Of a DNA stretch of 64,000 nucleotides, positions 40,082 to 49,882 are shown in pieces. The notes beneath the pieces were generated by a model that worked only from the letters and a program-made list of their open reading frames with translations, searched no databases and was not told where the DNA came from. A program made the translations under genes and the position numbers. The stretch is from Azorhizobium caulinodans ORS 571 (GTDB lineage: Bacteria; Pseudomonadota; Alphaproteobacteria; Rhizobiales; Xanthobacteraceae), in NCBI RefSeq assembly GCF_000010525.1, contig NC_009937.1, forward strand, positions 5,298,001-5,362,000, given 5' to 3'. How positions within the stretch are numbered: position 1 is the first letter of the stretch; each line of letters starts with the position of its first letter.

Positions 40082-41479
40082 TCAGATCACGCCGAGCCAC
40101 CGCCACCACGCATAATCGAGCGGCGCAAGCAGGAGGAAGGTGAGCGCGGAACTCGCCAGGGCGAGGCGCGTCGCATCGGCGATCCGCACCTTGCCCAGTT
40201 CCAGCGCCACGATGATGGGCGGCGCCTGATAGGGCAGGATGACGGTGGAGAAGGCGAGCACCTGCGCCAGCACCACGGCTTCGATGGAAAAGCCGGTGGC
40301 GGCGGCCAGTTCCTTCGCCATGGGCGTCAGCAGGGCCGGAACGCCGTTCGACGTGACCGCCAGCCCCAGCGCGCTGCCAAGCGCCAGCAGCCAGCCGAAA
40401 TTCGCCGCCGGCGTCTCCGGCGAGAAGGGCATGAGCGCGACCAGCGCATCACCGAGCGCATCACCGACGCCACTGGCATTCACCGTCGCCACGAGGCCGA
40501 GCAGGCCGGCCACGTAGAAGATGGTGCGCATGTTCACCTGCCCGAACGCCTCCGGGGGCAGCACACCGATGCCCGGCATCAGGCACAGGGCGGCGCCCGC
40601 AATGCCGATCCAGGCTGGCGAGATGTGGTGCAGGCTGTCGGTCATCCAGAGCAGGAGGGTCAGCGCCAGCAGGCCCGCGAGACGGCGCTCCGCCGCGCTC
40701 CAGGGCGTGCGCGGGGACCTCGGCACGCCTTCGGAGCGCGCCAGACGATCGGGAAAGAGCAACGTGATGAGCAGCACTAGCACCACGCCCTTGCCGATGC
40801 CGATCACCGGGGCATGCAGGACGAGATAGGGCAGATAGCCGAAGCGCAGGCCATAAAGCTGCTCGGCAGCACCCGTCATCACGAGGTTGGGCACGTTCGC
40901 CGGCAGGATGGAGGCGGAGAGCAGGAAGGTGCCGAACCCCACAGCCAGCACGACGCCGGTGCGCCCCGCCCGGCCGGGTGCCAGGCCGATGCGATCGCAC
41001 AAGGCGAGCATGATCGGCATCAGCAGCGCGATGCGGCCCATGTTGGACGGCATGACGAAGGCGAGCGCATAGCTGAGCGCCACGGTGCCGCCGATGAGGG
41101 CCGGATAGGAGCCGGACAGCGGCCCGGCCAGGGCCTGCGCGATGCGGGCGGCAAGTCCGGTGCGCGAGATGGCGAGCCCGACCACCATGCCGGAGAGAAC
41201 CAGCCAGAAAGCCGACGCGGCAAAACCCGAGAACACCACCGGTGGCGGCGCGACGACGGTGAGGGTCGCGAGGGCAAAGAACAGGAAAGTGGTGACGATT
41301 TCCGGCAGCGCGGCCGTCGCCCACAGTCCCATGCAAAGCAGGCCGATGGCCGCACCGAGCGCGGTGCGCGGGGCCAGACCGAGCGCGGGACCAGCCGCAT
41401 AAAGCGCGGCGGCAAGGACGAGAAGCACGCCCGGCACGATCCAGAAGCCGGGACGCGGCGCAGCGGCGCCGGCACTCAT
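40082..41479 (-). CDS. SLC13/DASS-family anion permease
   Basis: 465 residues from ATG 41479, which has GGGAGG seven bases upstream; ATG 41494 is less likely. About eleven transmembrane segments. Family motifs are recognisable in [16 protein letters not shown] and [16 protein letters not shown] (first half) and in [18 protein letters not shown] and [15 protein letters not shown] (second half). Members carry sulfate, dicarboxylates or phosphate with sodium; specificity cannot be read from sequence. It follows purH on the same strand but is separated from it by a terminator. Confidence 0.87.
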   Translation of the reverse strand: MSAGAAAPRPGFWIVPGVLLVLAAALYAAGPALGLAPRTALGAAIGLLCMGLWATAALPEIVTTFLFFALATLTVVAPPPVVFSGFAASAFWLVLSGMVVGLAISRTGLAARIAQALAGPLSGSYPALIGGTVALSYALAFVMPSNMGRIALLMPIMLALCDRIGLAPGRAGRTGVVLAVGFGTFLLSASILPANVPNLVMTGAAEQLYGLRFGYLPYLVLHAPVIGIGKGVVLVLLITLLFPDRLARSEGVPRSPRTPWSAAERRLAGLLALTLLLWMTDSLHHISPAWIGIAGAALCLMPGIGVLPPEAFGQVNMRTIFYVAGLLGLVATVNASGVGDALGDALVALMPFSPETPAANFGWLLALGSALGLAVTSNGVPALLTPMAKELAAATGFSIEAVVLAQVLAFSTVILPYQAPPIIVALELGKVRIADATRLALASSALTFLLLAPLDYAWWRWLGVI

Positions 41480-41564
41480 GATCTGGCCTCCCATGGCTTT
41501 TCCCGCCGGATCGTACGTCCGGCTTGGCAGGTGCCGCAGGCGAAGCCGCCGGCGGCCGTCATGG

Positions 41565-41599
41565 AAACCACACCCGCCTCGCGCTGGCGAGGCGGGGTG
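41565..41599 (-). terminator. Probable terminator of the purH unit
   Basis: On the minus strand the arm complementary to 41587-41599 pairs with that of 41571-41582 (CACCCGCCTCGC) with one bulged base and a 4-base loop, followed by TGGTTTCC. Stem strong, T-run weak. It lies 16 bases after the purH stop. Confidence 0.5.
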
Positions 41600-41614
41600 C
41601 GGCCAGCGTCCCGA

Positions 41615-43204
41615 TCAGTGCTTGAAGTGGCGCACGCCGGTGAAGACCATGGCGAGGCCCGCAGCATCCGCAGCCGCGATCACTTCCGCATCGCGCATGG
41701 AGCCGCCGGGCTGGATCACCGCCGTGGCGCCCGCCTCCACCGCCGCCAGAAGGCCGTCGGCGAAGGGGAAGAAGGCGTCGGAGGCGACCACCGAGCCCTT
41801 GGTCAGCGGCTCGGAGAGGCCCGCCGCCTCGGCCGCATCCTGCGCCTTGCGGGCGGCGATGCGGGCCGAGTCCACGCGGCTCATCTGGCCGGCACCGATG
41901 CCCACCGTCGCGCCATTCTTGGCATAGATGATGGTGTTGGACTTCACGTGCTTGGCCACGCGGAAGGCAAAGCGCAGATCGGAGAGCTCCTGCGCGGTGG
42001 GCTCGCGCTTGGTGACGACCTTCAGCTCCAGATCATCCACCGTGGCGTTGTCGCGGCTCTGCACGAGGAGGCCACCGGCCACCGTGCGGATGTTGAGGCC
42101 CGCCGCGCGCACGTCCGGCAGGCCGCCGGTGAGCAGCAGGCGCAGGTTCTTCTTGGCCCCCACGAGGGCGATCGCCTCCTCGGTGGCATCGGGGGCGACG
42201 ATCACCTCGGTGAAGATCTCGGTCATGAGCTTCGCCGCCTCTGCGTCCAGCGTCTGGTTGACGGCGATGATGCCGCCGAAGGCCGAGACGGGATCGCAGG
42301 CCAGCGCCTTGGCATAGGCCTCGGCCAGCGACGCGCCTTCCGCCACGCCGCAGGGATTGGCGTGCTTCACGATCACCACCGCCGAGGTGCGGGCGGGGTG
42401 GAACTCCGCCACTGCCTCGAAGGCGGCGTCGGTGTCGTTGATGTTGTTGAAGGAGAGCTGCTTGCCCTGCACCTGGCGGGCGGTGGCGACGCCGGGGCGG
42501 CGCTCGTCCGAGGCGTAGAAGGCCGCCTTCTGGTGCGGGTTCTCGCCATAGCGCAGGCTCTCGATGAGCTTGCCGCCCACGGCGCGGAACAGCGGCGCTT
42601 CCGCATCTACCTGCGTCGCGAACCAGTTGGAGATGGCCGCGTCATAGGCGGCGGTGCGGGCATAGGCGGTCTGGGCGAGGCGCTTGCGCAGGGCGAGCGT
42701 GGTGCCGCCATGGAGCTGCACCTCGGAGAGCACGGCGGCATAATCGGACGTGTCCACCACCACGGCCACGTCATTGTGGTTCTTGGCGGCGCCACGGATG
42801 AGCGCCGGGCCGCCGATGTCGATGTTCTCGATCACGTCGTCGAAGCCGGCGCCGCGCGCCACGGTGGCCTCGAAGGGGTAGAGGTTCACCACCACGAGGT
42901 CGATGGGGGCAATGGCGTGCTCGGCGAGCGAAGCCTGATGGCCGGCGTCGCCGCGAATGGCGAGAATGCCACCATGCACCTTGGGATGCAGGGTCTTCAC
43001 GCGGCCATCCATCATCTCCGGGAAGCCGGTGAGGTCGGAGACGTCCTTCACGTCGAGCCCGGCATCGGCCAGCGCCTTGCGGGTGCCGCCGGTGGAGACC
43101 AGTTCCACCCCGCTCTTGGCGAGCGCCGTGGCGAATTCGACCAGCCCGGTCTTGTCGGACACCGACAGGAGGGCGCGGGTGATGGGACGGACATCGACGG
43201 ACAT
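41615..43204 (-). CDS. purH: Bifunctional AICAR transformylase/IMP cyclohydrolase
   Basis: 529 residues from the ATG at 43204 (GGAGAGCCCC upstream). N-terminal cyclohydrolase domain with [22 protein letters not shown] and [13 protein letters not shown]-terminal transformylase with [22 protein letters not shown] and the end [10 protein letters not shown]. It performs the last two steps of IMP synthesis, feeding purA in the same window. It is third in the leftward order rsmB, heparinase-like gene, purH, which is widely kept in Hyphomicrobiales. Confidence 0.97.
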   Translation of the reverse strand: MSVDVRPITRALLSVSDKTGLVEFATALAKSGVELVSTGGTRKALADAGLDVKDVSDLTGFPEMMDGRVKTLHPKVHGGILAIRGDAGHQASLAEHAIAPIDLVVVNLYPFEATVARGAGFDDVIENIDIGGPALIRGAAKNHNDVAVVVDTSDYAAVLSEVQLHGGTTLALRKRLAQTAYARTAAYDAAISNWFATQVDAEAPLFRAVGGKLIESLRYGENPHQKAAFYASDERRPGVATARQVQGKQLSFNNINDTDAAFEAVAEFHPARTSAVVIVKHANPCGVAEGASLAEAYAKALACDPVSAFGGIIAVNQTLDAEAAKLMTEIFTEVIVAPDATEEAIALVGAKKNLRLLLTGGLPDVRAAGLNIRTVAGGLLVQSRDNATVDDLELKVVTKREPTAQELSDLRFAFRVAKHVKSNTIIYAKNGATVGIGAGQMSRVDSARIAARKAQDAAEAAGLSEPLTKGSVVASDAFFPFADGLLAAVEAGATAVIQPGGSMRDAEVIAAADAAGLAMVFTGVRHFKH

Positions 43205-43326
43205 GGGGCTCTCCGGGCGCGGCGATTGGGGCGCGGGCGATTTTGCCCGTCGCCCTATCACGGGCGGCCGGTGCCGTCATCCATGCCGAAGCGTTGCCTC
43301 CCATGCGCCAAGCGCGGCCTTGCCCC

Positions 43327-45132
43327 TCAGCCGCGCGAGCCCCGTGATCCGCTGGGGCGCGGCACCTGCGCCTCGCGGGTGCGCAGGAGCGTCCAGACGA
43401 GCCGGGGATCATCCGCCAGCGTGCCGAGCAGGACGAGCTGCGTGGTGCGGCGCGGCCCCTCGGAGGTGGCCAGGAAGACGCTTTCCTCCAGCACCACCTG
43501 CTGGCCCGGCGCCACGAAAGCCCAGGCTTCGCCATTGGGCAGGCCGAGGAGCACGGTGGAGGGATCGTCCAGCCGCTCCACCTGCACCTGCGGATGGAGA
43601 TGGAAGCGCACGGCAAAGGGCGTGCGCCCGAGGGCCGAGGGCGCGCCTTCCGCTGCCCGGAACTGGTCCTCGCCATCAAGCCGCGATCCATCCGCCGCCA
43701 GCCGCCAGGAGCGCTGGTGGATGACGCCGAAGGCGTCGGCATAGCCGTCATGGCTTGCCCGCAGCAGGATGGCGCCTTCGCGCGCGCCCCGCTGCACCGG
43801 CACGTCGCGCGGGCCGGAAATGATCGGCACGCCCGCCAGGCGCGTGAGGTACGTGCCATGCAGGAAGTGGCAGGAGGAGGTATCGCCCACCACCGCCGTC
43901 GAATGGGCCGCCGTGGCGCGGGCCACCTGCCGCCAGACCTCGCGGTTGATGGCGCTCATGCCGCAATTCACGATGATGCGGTTGCGGCCCGAGGAGAACT
44001 CGAAGGCAAGGCAGGAGGCGTGGGCCTCCATGGAGGCGGCAATCGGCGGGGGCGGGCCGGTATCGGCGATCACGACCGTGCCCTTGGCATCGAGTCGCTG
44101 GAAGCCGGAATGGGGGGCATTGGCCACCGGCGCGCCGCGCGCATCGTCATAGGCGAGGATGGTGGCGAGCTCATCCGCCGCCGTATGGCCCATGCCGTGA
44201 AACAAGGCGAACGAGCCATCCCCATGCCGGAAGAAGCGCAGCATGGGCATCATGCGGTCGATGGCGTTCATCAGCGCCGGCGGGGCGGGCTGGTTGCGCG
44301 CGGCAAAGGCGTGGCGCAGCGGCAGAAGGTCCAGCAGCAGTTCGATCAGCACGCCGGGGCTGCGCGTAATGGAGCCGCCATCGGCGAGAATCTGCCGTTC
44401 CAGCTCCTCGGAGAGGCGCTTCTGCACCGCCCGCAGCAGCCGCGACTGCTCCGACATGCACAGGCCGGCGAAGGCGAGGGCGATGATGACGATGAGGCGC
44501 GGATAGCCATCCGGCGCGTCGCTCGCCGCCTTGCGCAGGCCCCGCACCTGCCGGGCGATGGCGCGCATGAAACGGCGATAGAATTCGTGGTCCGCATCCT
44601 GAAGGATGAAGGGCGCCTGCGTGAGCCAGGCGATGACCCGGTGGGCCGTCACTTCCGGATCGGCAGCGATGGCGCGGGCGCGACCGGCATCACGCATCCA
44701 GTCGCCCACCAGCGCGCGGGCATTGGCGCGGGCGATGGTGGTTCCCGCCGCGCGCAGATGGCGCAGCCAGGAGAAGGAGTGGAGCACCTGCGCCCATTCG
44801 CGGGACGGCGGCTCCAGCTCGAACGGCGTCTTGCCTTCCAGGAAGGCCACCTTGCCGGCGAAGGCGAAGGTGCCGGCATAGATTTCGGTGGCGCGGGTGG
44901 CATCCCCGGTGCGCAGGTCCTGCGGCGCGATCAGCAGCCGCTCGGGAACCGGTACGACAACTTGCGCGAGGGTGAGCGGGGCGCCGGGCGCGCGCGCGGT
45001 CACGAGCCGCCAGAGGCGGTCGGTGAGAAAGGCGGCGAGCCGGAGGCGCTCCATCAGCGCGCCCCGACGGGCGGCGCGGGACCGCCCCCCACCTGCCTTC
45101 CACGGCATGTTTCCAGCCGTCGTGTTCGCCAT
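43327..45132 (-). CDS. Heparinase II/III-family protein
   Basis: 601 residues from ATG 45132, after GGAGCGGAGCG; the frame upstream to 45204 is Gly/Ala-rich and unlikely. An N-terminal alpha/alpha toroid (about 60-330; WLRHLRAAGTTIARANARALVGDWM) is followed by the heparinase II/III C-terminal beta-sandwich (HSGFQRLDAKGTVVIADTG, NCGMSAINREVWRQVARAT, HDGYADAFGVIHQR). The animal-type heparin substrate is not expected; in rhizobia the gene always sits by rsmB and purH and its polysaccharide substrate is unknown. Likely acts on an envelope or exopolysaccharide. Confidence 0.87.
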   Translation of the reverse strand: MANTTAGNMPWKAGGGRSRAARRGALMERLRLAAFLTDRLWRLVTARAPGAPLTLAQVVVPVPERLLIAPQDLRTGDATRATEIYAGTFAFAGKVAFLEGKTPFELEPPSREWAQVLHSFSWLRHLRAAGTTIARANARALVGDWMRDAGRARAIAADPEVTAHRVIAWLTQAPFILQDADHEFYRRFMRAIARQVRGLRKAASDAPDGYPRLIVIIALAFAGLCMSEQSRLLRAVQKRLSEELERQILADGGSITRSPGVLIELLLDLLPLRHAFAARNQPAPPALMNAIDRMMPMLRFFRHGDGSFALFHGMGHTAADELATILAYDDARGAPVANAPHSGFQRLDAKGTVVIADTGPPPPIAASMEAHASCLAFEFSSGRNRIIVNCGMSAINREVWRQVARATAAHSTAVVGDTSSCHFLHGTYLTRLAGVPIISGPRDVPVQRGAREGAILLRASHDGYADAFGVIHQRSWRLAADGSRLDGEDQFRAAEGAPSALGRTPFAVRFHLHPQVQVERLDDPSTVLLGLPNGEAWAFVAPGQQVVLEESVFLATSEGPRRTTQLVLLGTLADDPRLVWTLLRTREAQVPRPSGSRGSRG

Positions 45133-45337
45133 CGCTCCGCTCCCGGGAGGGCCGGGAGAACCATCCGCGCCCCCGCGCGATGCGTGCCTTGCGGCGGCAT
45201 CCACGGGCGGGGCAGGGCGGCATCAGTCCTCATGGCCCTCGTTCGGCGGCGTCAGCCGCGCTTCCGACGGAGCCGACCTTGGGGCAGATTCGTCACCCTC
45301 CGGGGACTCCGTCCCCTCCCCCATACGTGAGAAAGGG

Positions 45338-46708
45338 TTAGCGCTTTCTCAAGCGGGCGGCGAAGAAGCCGTCGAGGCCCGATCTTTCCGGCTCGCCGCG
45401 CACCAGATCGCACGGCAGCGTACGCAGGTCGCCCTCGGGCGTGATGTAAGGAGCAAGGCCCTCCATCTCCTCGGGCTTCAGGGGCACGCGCTCCACATCA
45501 TTGCGGGCGGCAAGCACACGGGCCACCTGCGCCTCGCCTTCCTCCGGCTCCAGCGAGCAGGTGGCATAGACGAGGAGGCCGCCGGATTTCAGCAGGTCCA
45601 GCGCATGGTCGATGAGGCCCGCCTGCACGGCGGCGAGCGTCGCCACGTCCGAGGGACGCTTGGCCCAGGCGATGTCGGGGTGGCGACGCAGCGTGCCCGT
45701 GGCGGTGCAGGGCGCATCCAGCAGGATGGCGTCGAACGGCCCGGCCTTGAGGCTTGCGGCATCGGCCTCGCGCACATCGGCGGTGAGCTTCAGGCGGGCG
45801 AGATTCTCGGAGAGGCGGGCGAGGCGGGGGCCGGAGCGATCCACCGCCGTCACCTTCGCCCCGGCGGCGGCGAGCTGGGCGGTCTTGCCGCCGGGCGCGG
45901 CGCAGAGATCCGCGACGCTCTTGCCCGCCACATCGCCCAGAAGGCGCGCGGGAAGGGCTGCGGCGGCGTCCTGCACCCACCATTCGCCGTCCTCATAGCC
46001 GGGCAAGGCACGCACTGCACCGGCCTGGAGCACGCGCACCGTGCCCGTGGGCAGCACCTCGCCGCCCAGCTTCTCCGCCCAGCCAGCGGCATCGGACTTT
46101 ACGGTGATGTCGAGGGCCGGCTCGTGGGAAAGAATGTCGGTGATGGCCTTGGCCCGCTCGGGCCCATAGGCCTTGGTCCAGCGCTGGCGCAGCCATTCCG
46201 GCGTATCGAGGCCGAGAGTGGCGAAGGCCGCCAAGCGCTCCTCCCGCTCGCGGGCGAGGCGGCGCAGCACCGCATTGATGAGGCCGGCGAAGCCCGCCGT
46301 GGAATTGTCGCCGCGCGCGATATCCACGCTGAGGCCCACCGCCGCATGGTCCGGCACATCCATGAACAGGATCTGCGCCGCGCCCACCAGCAGCACGGTC
46401 TCTACCTTCGGCGCGGACTTCGGCGCGCCGCGCTCCATCAGCGCGGTCAGCACCGCCCGCAGCGTGCCGAGGCGGCGCAGAGCGGTCGCGACAATGCGGA
46501 AGGCGAGCGCCCGGTCGCGGGGCTCCAGCCCCGCATCATGGATGAAGGCGTCTTCCAGCGAGGCATTGCCGCGCAGGATGCGATCCAGCGCATCGGCGGC
46601 TAGCAGGCGAGCGGGGAGGCCAGCGGAGGTGGCAGGACGCTGCGGCCCGCGCGGACCGTTGCCGCGCGCGGGACCATGGGGGCGATTGGGACGCGAAGGT
46701 GCTTTCAT
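45338..46708 (-). CDS. rsmB: 16S rRNA (cytosine-967-C5) methyltransferase
   Basis: 456 residues. The N-terminus is Arg/Pro-rich, then an NusB-like domain (ARLLAADALDRILRGNASLEDAF) and the methyltransferase with SAM motif DLCAAPGGKTAQLAAAG, DAPCTATGTLRRHPDI and catalytic Cys in VYATCSLEPEEGE. It methylates C967 of 16S rRNA. First of the leftward set rsmB-heparinase-purH; the 205 bases to the next gene hold only a short GGGGAC/GTCCCC hairpin. Upstream lies an AT-rich acquired segment. Confidence 0.95.
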   Translation of the reverse strand: MKAPSRPNRPHGPARGNGPRGPQRPATSAGLPARLLAADALDRILRGNASLEDAFIHDAGLEPRDRALAFRIVATALRRLGTLRAVLTALMERGAPKSAPKVETVLLVGAAQILFMDVPDHAAVGLSVDIARGDNSTAGFAGLINAVLRRLAREREERLAAFATLGLDTPEWLRQRWTKAYGPERAKAITDILSHEPALDITVKSDAAGWAEKLGGEVLPTGTVRVLQAGAVRALPGYEDGEWWVQDAAAALPARLLGDVAGKSVADLCAAPGGKTAQLAAAGAKVTAVDRSGPRLARLSENLARLKLTADVREADAASLKAGPFDAILLDAPCTATGTLRRHPDIAWAKRPSDVATLAAVQAGLIDHALDLLKSGGLLVYATCSLEPEEGEAQVARVLAARNDVERVPLKPEEMEGLAPYITPEGDLRTLPCDLVRGEPERSGLDGFFAARLRKR

Positions 46709-46735
46709 CCCGTGGAACTAGGGGGTTGTGCAGAT

Positions 46736-47442
46736 TGATGCAAGGGGCGAGTATTTGGTAGAGGCAATTGGAGCTGCCCCGTGGCTGAAATTATGCAAAT
46801 CACCCCGCAATTCCTTTATAGATTTAGATCAATTTCTGAACACAATATACATAACGAGATATCTGCTATCAGAGAAAATTACATATGGGCGAGCCAGTTT
46901 GATAGCCTCAACGACCCAATGGAGGGTTTCTATAAAATTCTCAAAGGGGCAGGATCTCAGCATGACGGGCATGACGAATATATTAGAAATATAACATACA
47001 TAAATAAATCAGAAAAAGGAATATGCTCTTTTAGTGAATCTCTTCGCAATAGATTGATGTAGGCACATTACGCAAACGGCTTCAGAGGTATATGTATAGA
47101 GTATAATTTTGAATTACTGCGGGAATACTTAGATAATGACGTATACATATCTCGCGTTTTATACGAAAATGAAGTGACGAATATAAGCTCATCCCAAGCA
47201 GAAATTGACGTAAAAAATATACTTTCGGTTAAGAATTCTGAATGGTCATACGAGAGAGAATGGCGGGCAATTTCTCCTCGGAAGGGGAAAATAAATCTTA
47301 ATGGAAATGCAATAAGTTGCATTTATTTTGGCATAGATCCCGGCAAAGAATTATTTGACAGATTGAAGAGAGTTGCCCAACGAAATCGTATAATTACTAA
47401 GAAAATCAAACTAAACGGGTATGACATAACCATGTGATGCAA
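46736..47442. other. AT-rich island bracketed by an 8-bp direct repeat
   Basis: The eight bases TGATGCAA occur at 46736-46743 and 47435-47442, just outside an AT-rich segment in an otherwise very GC-rich window; one 60-base line here (46981-47040) has only about 13 G/C. The segment holds one gene, a broken DUF2971 reading frame. Composition and repeats suggest insertion of foreign DNA, but no transposase or longer terminal repeat is visible. Confidence 0.5.
46781..47437 (+). pseudogene. DUF2971-family gene interrupted by one in-frame amber codon
   Basis: GTG 46781 (or ATG 46793) opens a frame that ends at TAG 47060-47062 after 93 codons and then continues in the same frame, without further stops, to TGA at 47435-47437. 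Joined, the 218 codons read as a whole DUF2971 protein: LYRFRSISEHNIHNEI, ASQFDSLNDPMEGFYK, GICSFSESLRNRLM, [TAG], AHYANGFRGICIEYNF, WSYEREWRAI and CIYFGIDPGKE. In DUF2971 proteins the stop position is normally Trp (LMWAHY), so TGG to TAG is the simplest lesion. Function of the family is unknown. AT-rich composition marks it as acquired. Confidence 0.85.
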
Positions 47443-47484
47443 TGTGAGTTCATTTTGCCTGCTTGCCTTGTTGGGTGAAATTTT

Positions 47485-47508
47485 CCTTGGTAGGTTTACC
47501 AACCAAGG
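47485..47508. promoter_or_regulatory. Operator palindrome overlapping the tetR translation start region
   Basis: CCTTGGTAGGT (47485-47495) and ACCAACCAAGG (47498-47508) are inverted arms with one mismatch around TT. This 24-base dyad is of the size bound by TetR dimers and covers the AAGGA ribosome-binding site of the regulator at 47516, so autorepression is likely. Confidence 0.7.
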
Positions 47509-47515
47509 ATGGACC

Positions 47516-48091
47516 ATGCCGCCCACGGACGTGCGCGAGAGAGTGCTGGCGGCAGCGGTGGAGATCCTGCGTACGCAGGGGCTTGCCGGCCTGACGCAGC
47601 CGCGCGTGGCGAAGGCAGCCGGCGTTTCCCAAAGCCACCTCACCTATTATTTCCCCACCCGCGCGGACCTCACCCGCGCGGTGCTGGAGACGGCGGTCGA
47701 GGGCCAGATCGCCAATCTCGGCACCGCCATGAGCGAAGCCACCGATCCGCCGGAGCGCCTCTCCCGGCTCGCACAGGCGCTGACCAATGCGCAGAACACC
47801 CGCGTCCTCGTCTCGCTGGTGCTCGCCGCCGACAGCGATCCCGCCTTTCGCGATCTCTACCAGAGGCTCGTCACCGCCATGCGCGAGCGCGCCACCGGAA
47901 TGCTCGCGGGCGCGGGGCTTGAGCCGACGCCCGCGCAGGTGGCGCTGCTGCACGCACTGGGCACCGGCCTCGCGGTCATGAGCGCCGCCCTTGGCCCCGA
48001 AGCGGGACAGGCGGTGAATGCCAACGTGCTTCAGGAACTCTTCCGTCTGCTCGCCGCCGATGCCCCGGCCGGCGCTCCCCCCACCGCCTGA
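47516..48091 (+). CDS. TetR-family transcriptional regulator
   Basis: 191 residues from the ATG at 47516 with AAGGA upstream. N-terminal HTH: VRERVLAAAVEILRTQGLAGLTQPRVAKAAGVSQSHLTYYFPTRADL; the C-terminal part is an all-helical ligand domain. A 24-base palindrome overlaps its ribosome-binding site. The hydrolase gene begins 18 bases after the stop, so regulator and hydrolase form an operon, and the hydrolase substrate or product may be the inducer. Confidence 0.92.
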   Translation: MPPTDVRERVLAAAVEILRTQGLAGLTQPRVAKAAGVSQSHLTYYFPTRADLTRAVLETAVEGQIANLGTAMSEATDPPERLSRLAQALTNAQNTRVLVSLVLAADSDPAFRDLYQRLVTAMRERATGMLAGAGLEPTPAQVALLHALGTGLAVMSAALGPEAGQAVNANVLQELFRLLAADAPAGAPPTA

Positions 48092-48109
48092 CCGCCCCAC
48101 AGGTGCCCC

Positions 48110-49879
48110 ATGCCCGCCTGGCTCGACAATCTCATTCCCCTCAAGGCGCCGGATCTCACGCACGAGCAGTTGGCCGGCTGGACGCCCGGCCGCGCCGCTC
48201 ATGAGGGGCTCGGCTGCCGGCTGCTGGCGGATGCGCGCATTCCCGTGGCGGGCGGGGTGACGCTCTCGGCGGATGTCTATGTGCCGCGCGTGCCGGGGCG
48301 CTATCCGGCCATCGTGCAGTTCGCCGCCTATTCGCGCGAACTGCACACGGCGGGGGTGCCCACGGGCAGCAATGAGATCGGCTGTCCGCCGGTCTTCACC
48401 AATCGCGGCTACGGGCAGGTGGTGGTGATGCGCCGGGGCATGGGGCGCTCGGGCGGCACGGAAAACCGCTTCCTGTCGCCGGAGGATGTGAACGACCACG
48501 AGCAGGTCATCGCCTGGGCCGCCGCCCAGCCTTGGTGCGACGGGCGGGTGGTGCTGTTCGGGACGTCTTACTACGGCATGACGCAGCCGCTGGTGGCGGT
48601 GCGCCGGCCGCCGGCGTTGAAAGCCTTCTTCTGCAACGAGATCTGCACGGATTACTTCCGCCACCTCATCCACTTCGGCGGGGTGTGCAATCTCTATTTC
48701 TTCAATCTCTGGATGGGCGCCAACTTCACGCAGGCCATGTATGACCTGCGGGTGCCGCCCGTGGTGCGGGCGCTCCTCAGCCACATCACCAATTCACCGC
48801 TGAAGCGCATCTGGCAGCCGGCGCTGCTGAAGCGGGTGGATGCGCTCTACCGCGCCTTCATGGCCAAGACGCCGAAGAAGAACGTGCGCGAGATCTATGC
48901 CAACTGGATGCTGGACGCGAAATCCCGCGAGACCTCATGGCTCCAGTCCGGCCCCTCGGGCAGCCTCGACCGGATCGAGGTGCCCTTCGTGGCGGTGCAG
49001 AACCTCGGCTATTTCAACCTGCACCAGTTCGGCGCCTATGACCTGTTCGAGAATGCCGGCACGCCGAAGGGCCGCAAGTGGCTGATCCTCGCCCCTCCGG
49101 TCTATGAGCTGCCGGTCTATGCCTGGCAGCTGGAGGCGCTCGCCTTCTTCGATCATGTGCTGCATGGCACGGACAATGGCTATGCCGCCCAGCCGCCGGT
49201 CCGCTACTGGCTGGAAGGCGCGAACCAGTATGTAGGCGCACAGGATTTCCCGGTGCCGGAGGCGCGGGAGCGCCGCTTCCATCTCGCCTCCGGCGGGGCG
49301 GATGCGGCGACCCACCGCCTGAGCGATGAACCGGGAGAGGGGCAGAGCCGCTGGGCCGCCGTGCCCCTCGGCCTGCCGGTGTTGGGCGGGTTCGACGAGG
49401 TGGCAAACCCGCTGCTCACCTTCGAGCGGGCGGTGACGCAGCCCCTGACGCTCGCCGGGCCGGTGTCGCTGAACCTCTCCATCAGCTCCAACGAGATCGA
49501 CACTTCCCTCGTCGCCCGCCTCGGCCGCGTGGACAGGGACGGGCGCTTCCATCTGCTGTCGCTGGGCGCCATGAGCGCCGCCCGGCGGCGGCGAGACCCC
49601 GCCCGCGACACACGCTGCGAGATCGTCCACGACACCTCCGTGCGGGAACCGCTGGTGCCGGGCACACCGGTGGAGGTCGCCTTCAGCCTCACCCCCGCGC
49701 CGACGCGGCTGGAGCCGGGCGACTGGCTGCGCCTCGATATCGGCAGCCGGCTCGATCTGGTGCGCAGCAATGTGAGCGAAGGCTACGTGCAGTTCGACAT
49801 GCCCGGCCCACCCTATTTCGCCCGCAACACGCTGCATTACGGGCCGGGGAGCTACCTCACAGTCTCCGAGCTTGCCTGA
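48110..49879 (+). CDS. CocE/NonD-family hydrolase
   Basis: 589 residues. Alpha/beta-hydrolase of the X-Pro dipeptidyl-peptidase S15 group: ADVYVPRVPGRYPAIVQFAAYSR at the start, RRGMGRSGG, the nucleophile serine in FGTSYYGMTQPL (about residue 155), and a C-terminal jelly-roll domain (GPVSLNLSISSNEIDTSLVARLGRVD, DWLRLDIGSRLDL). Such enzymes hydrolyse esters or amides (cocaine esterase, glutaryl acylase). No signal peptide is seen. Substrate unknown; controlled most likely by the TetR protein upstream. Converges on htpX. Confidence 0.9.
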   Translation: MPAWLDNLIPLKAPDLTHEQLAGWTPGRAAHEGLGCRLLADARIPVAGGVTLSADVYVPRVPGRYPAIVQFAAYSRELHTAGVPTGSNEIGCPPVFTNRGYGQVVVMRRGMGRSGGTENRFLSPEDVNDHEQVIAWAAAQPWCDGRVVLFGTSYYGMTQPLVAVRRPPALKAFFCNEICTDYFRHLIHFGGVCNLYFFNLWMGANFTQAMYDLRVPPVVRALLSHITNSPLKRIWQPALLKRVDALYRAFMAKTPKKNVREIYANWMLDAKSRETSWLQSGPSGSLDRIEVPFVAVQNLGYFNLHQFGAYDLFENAGTPKGRKWLILAPPVYELPVYAWQLEALAFFDHVLHGTDNGYAAQPPVRYWLEGANQYVGAQDFPVPEARERRFHLASGGADAATHRLSDEPGEGQSRWAAVPLGLPVLGGFDEVANPLLTFERAVTQPLTLAGPVSLNLSISSNEIDTSLVARLGRVDRDGRFHLLSLGAMSAARRRRDPARDTRCEIVHDTSVREPLVPGTPVEVAFSLTPAPTRLEPGDWLRLDIGSRLDLVRSNVSEGYVQFDMPGPPYFARNTLHYGPGSYLTVSELA

Positions 49880-49882
49880 GCC

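Noticed and set aside
47068-47322. Minus-strand frame in the AT-rich island
   Set aside because: It is antisense to the DUF2971 remnant, which explains the sequence fully in the other direction.
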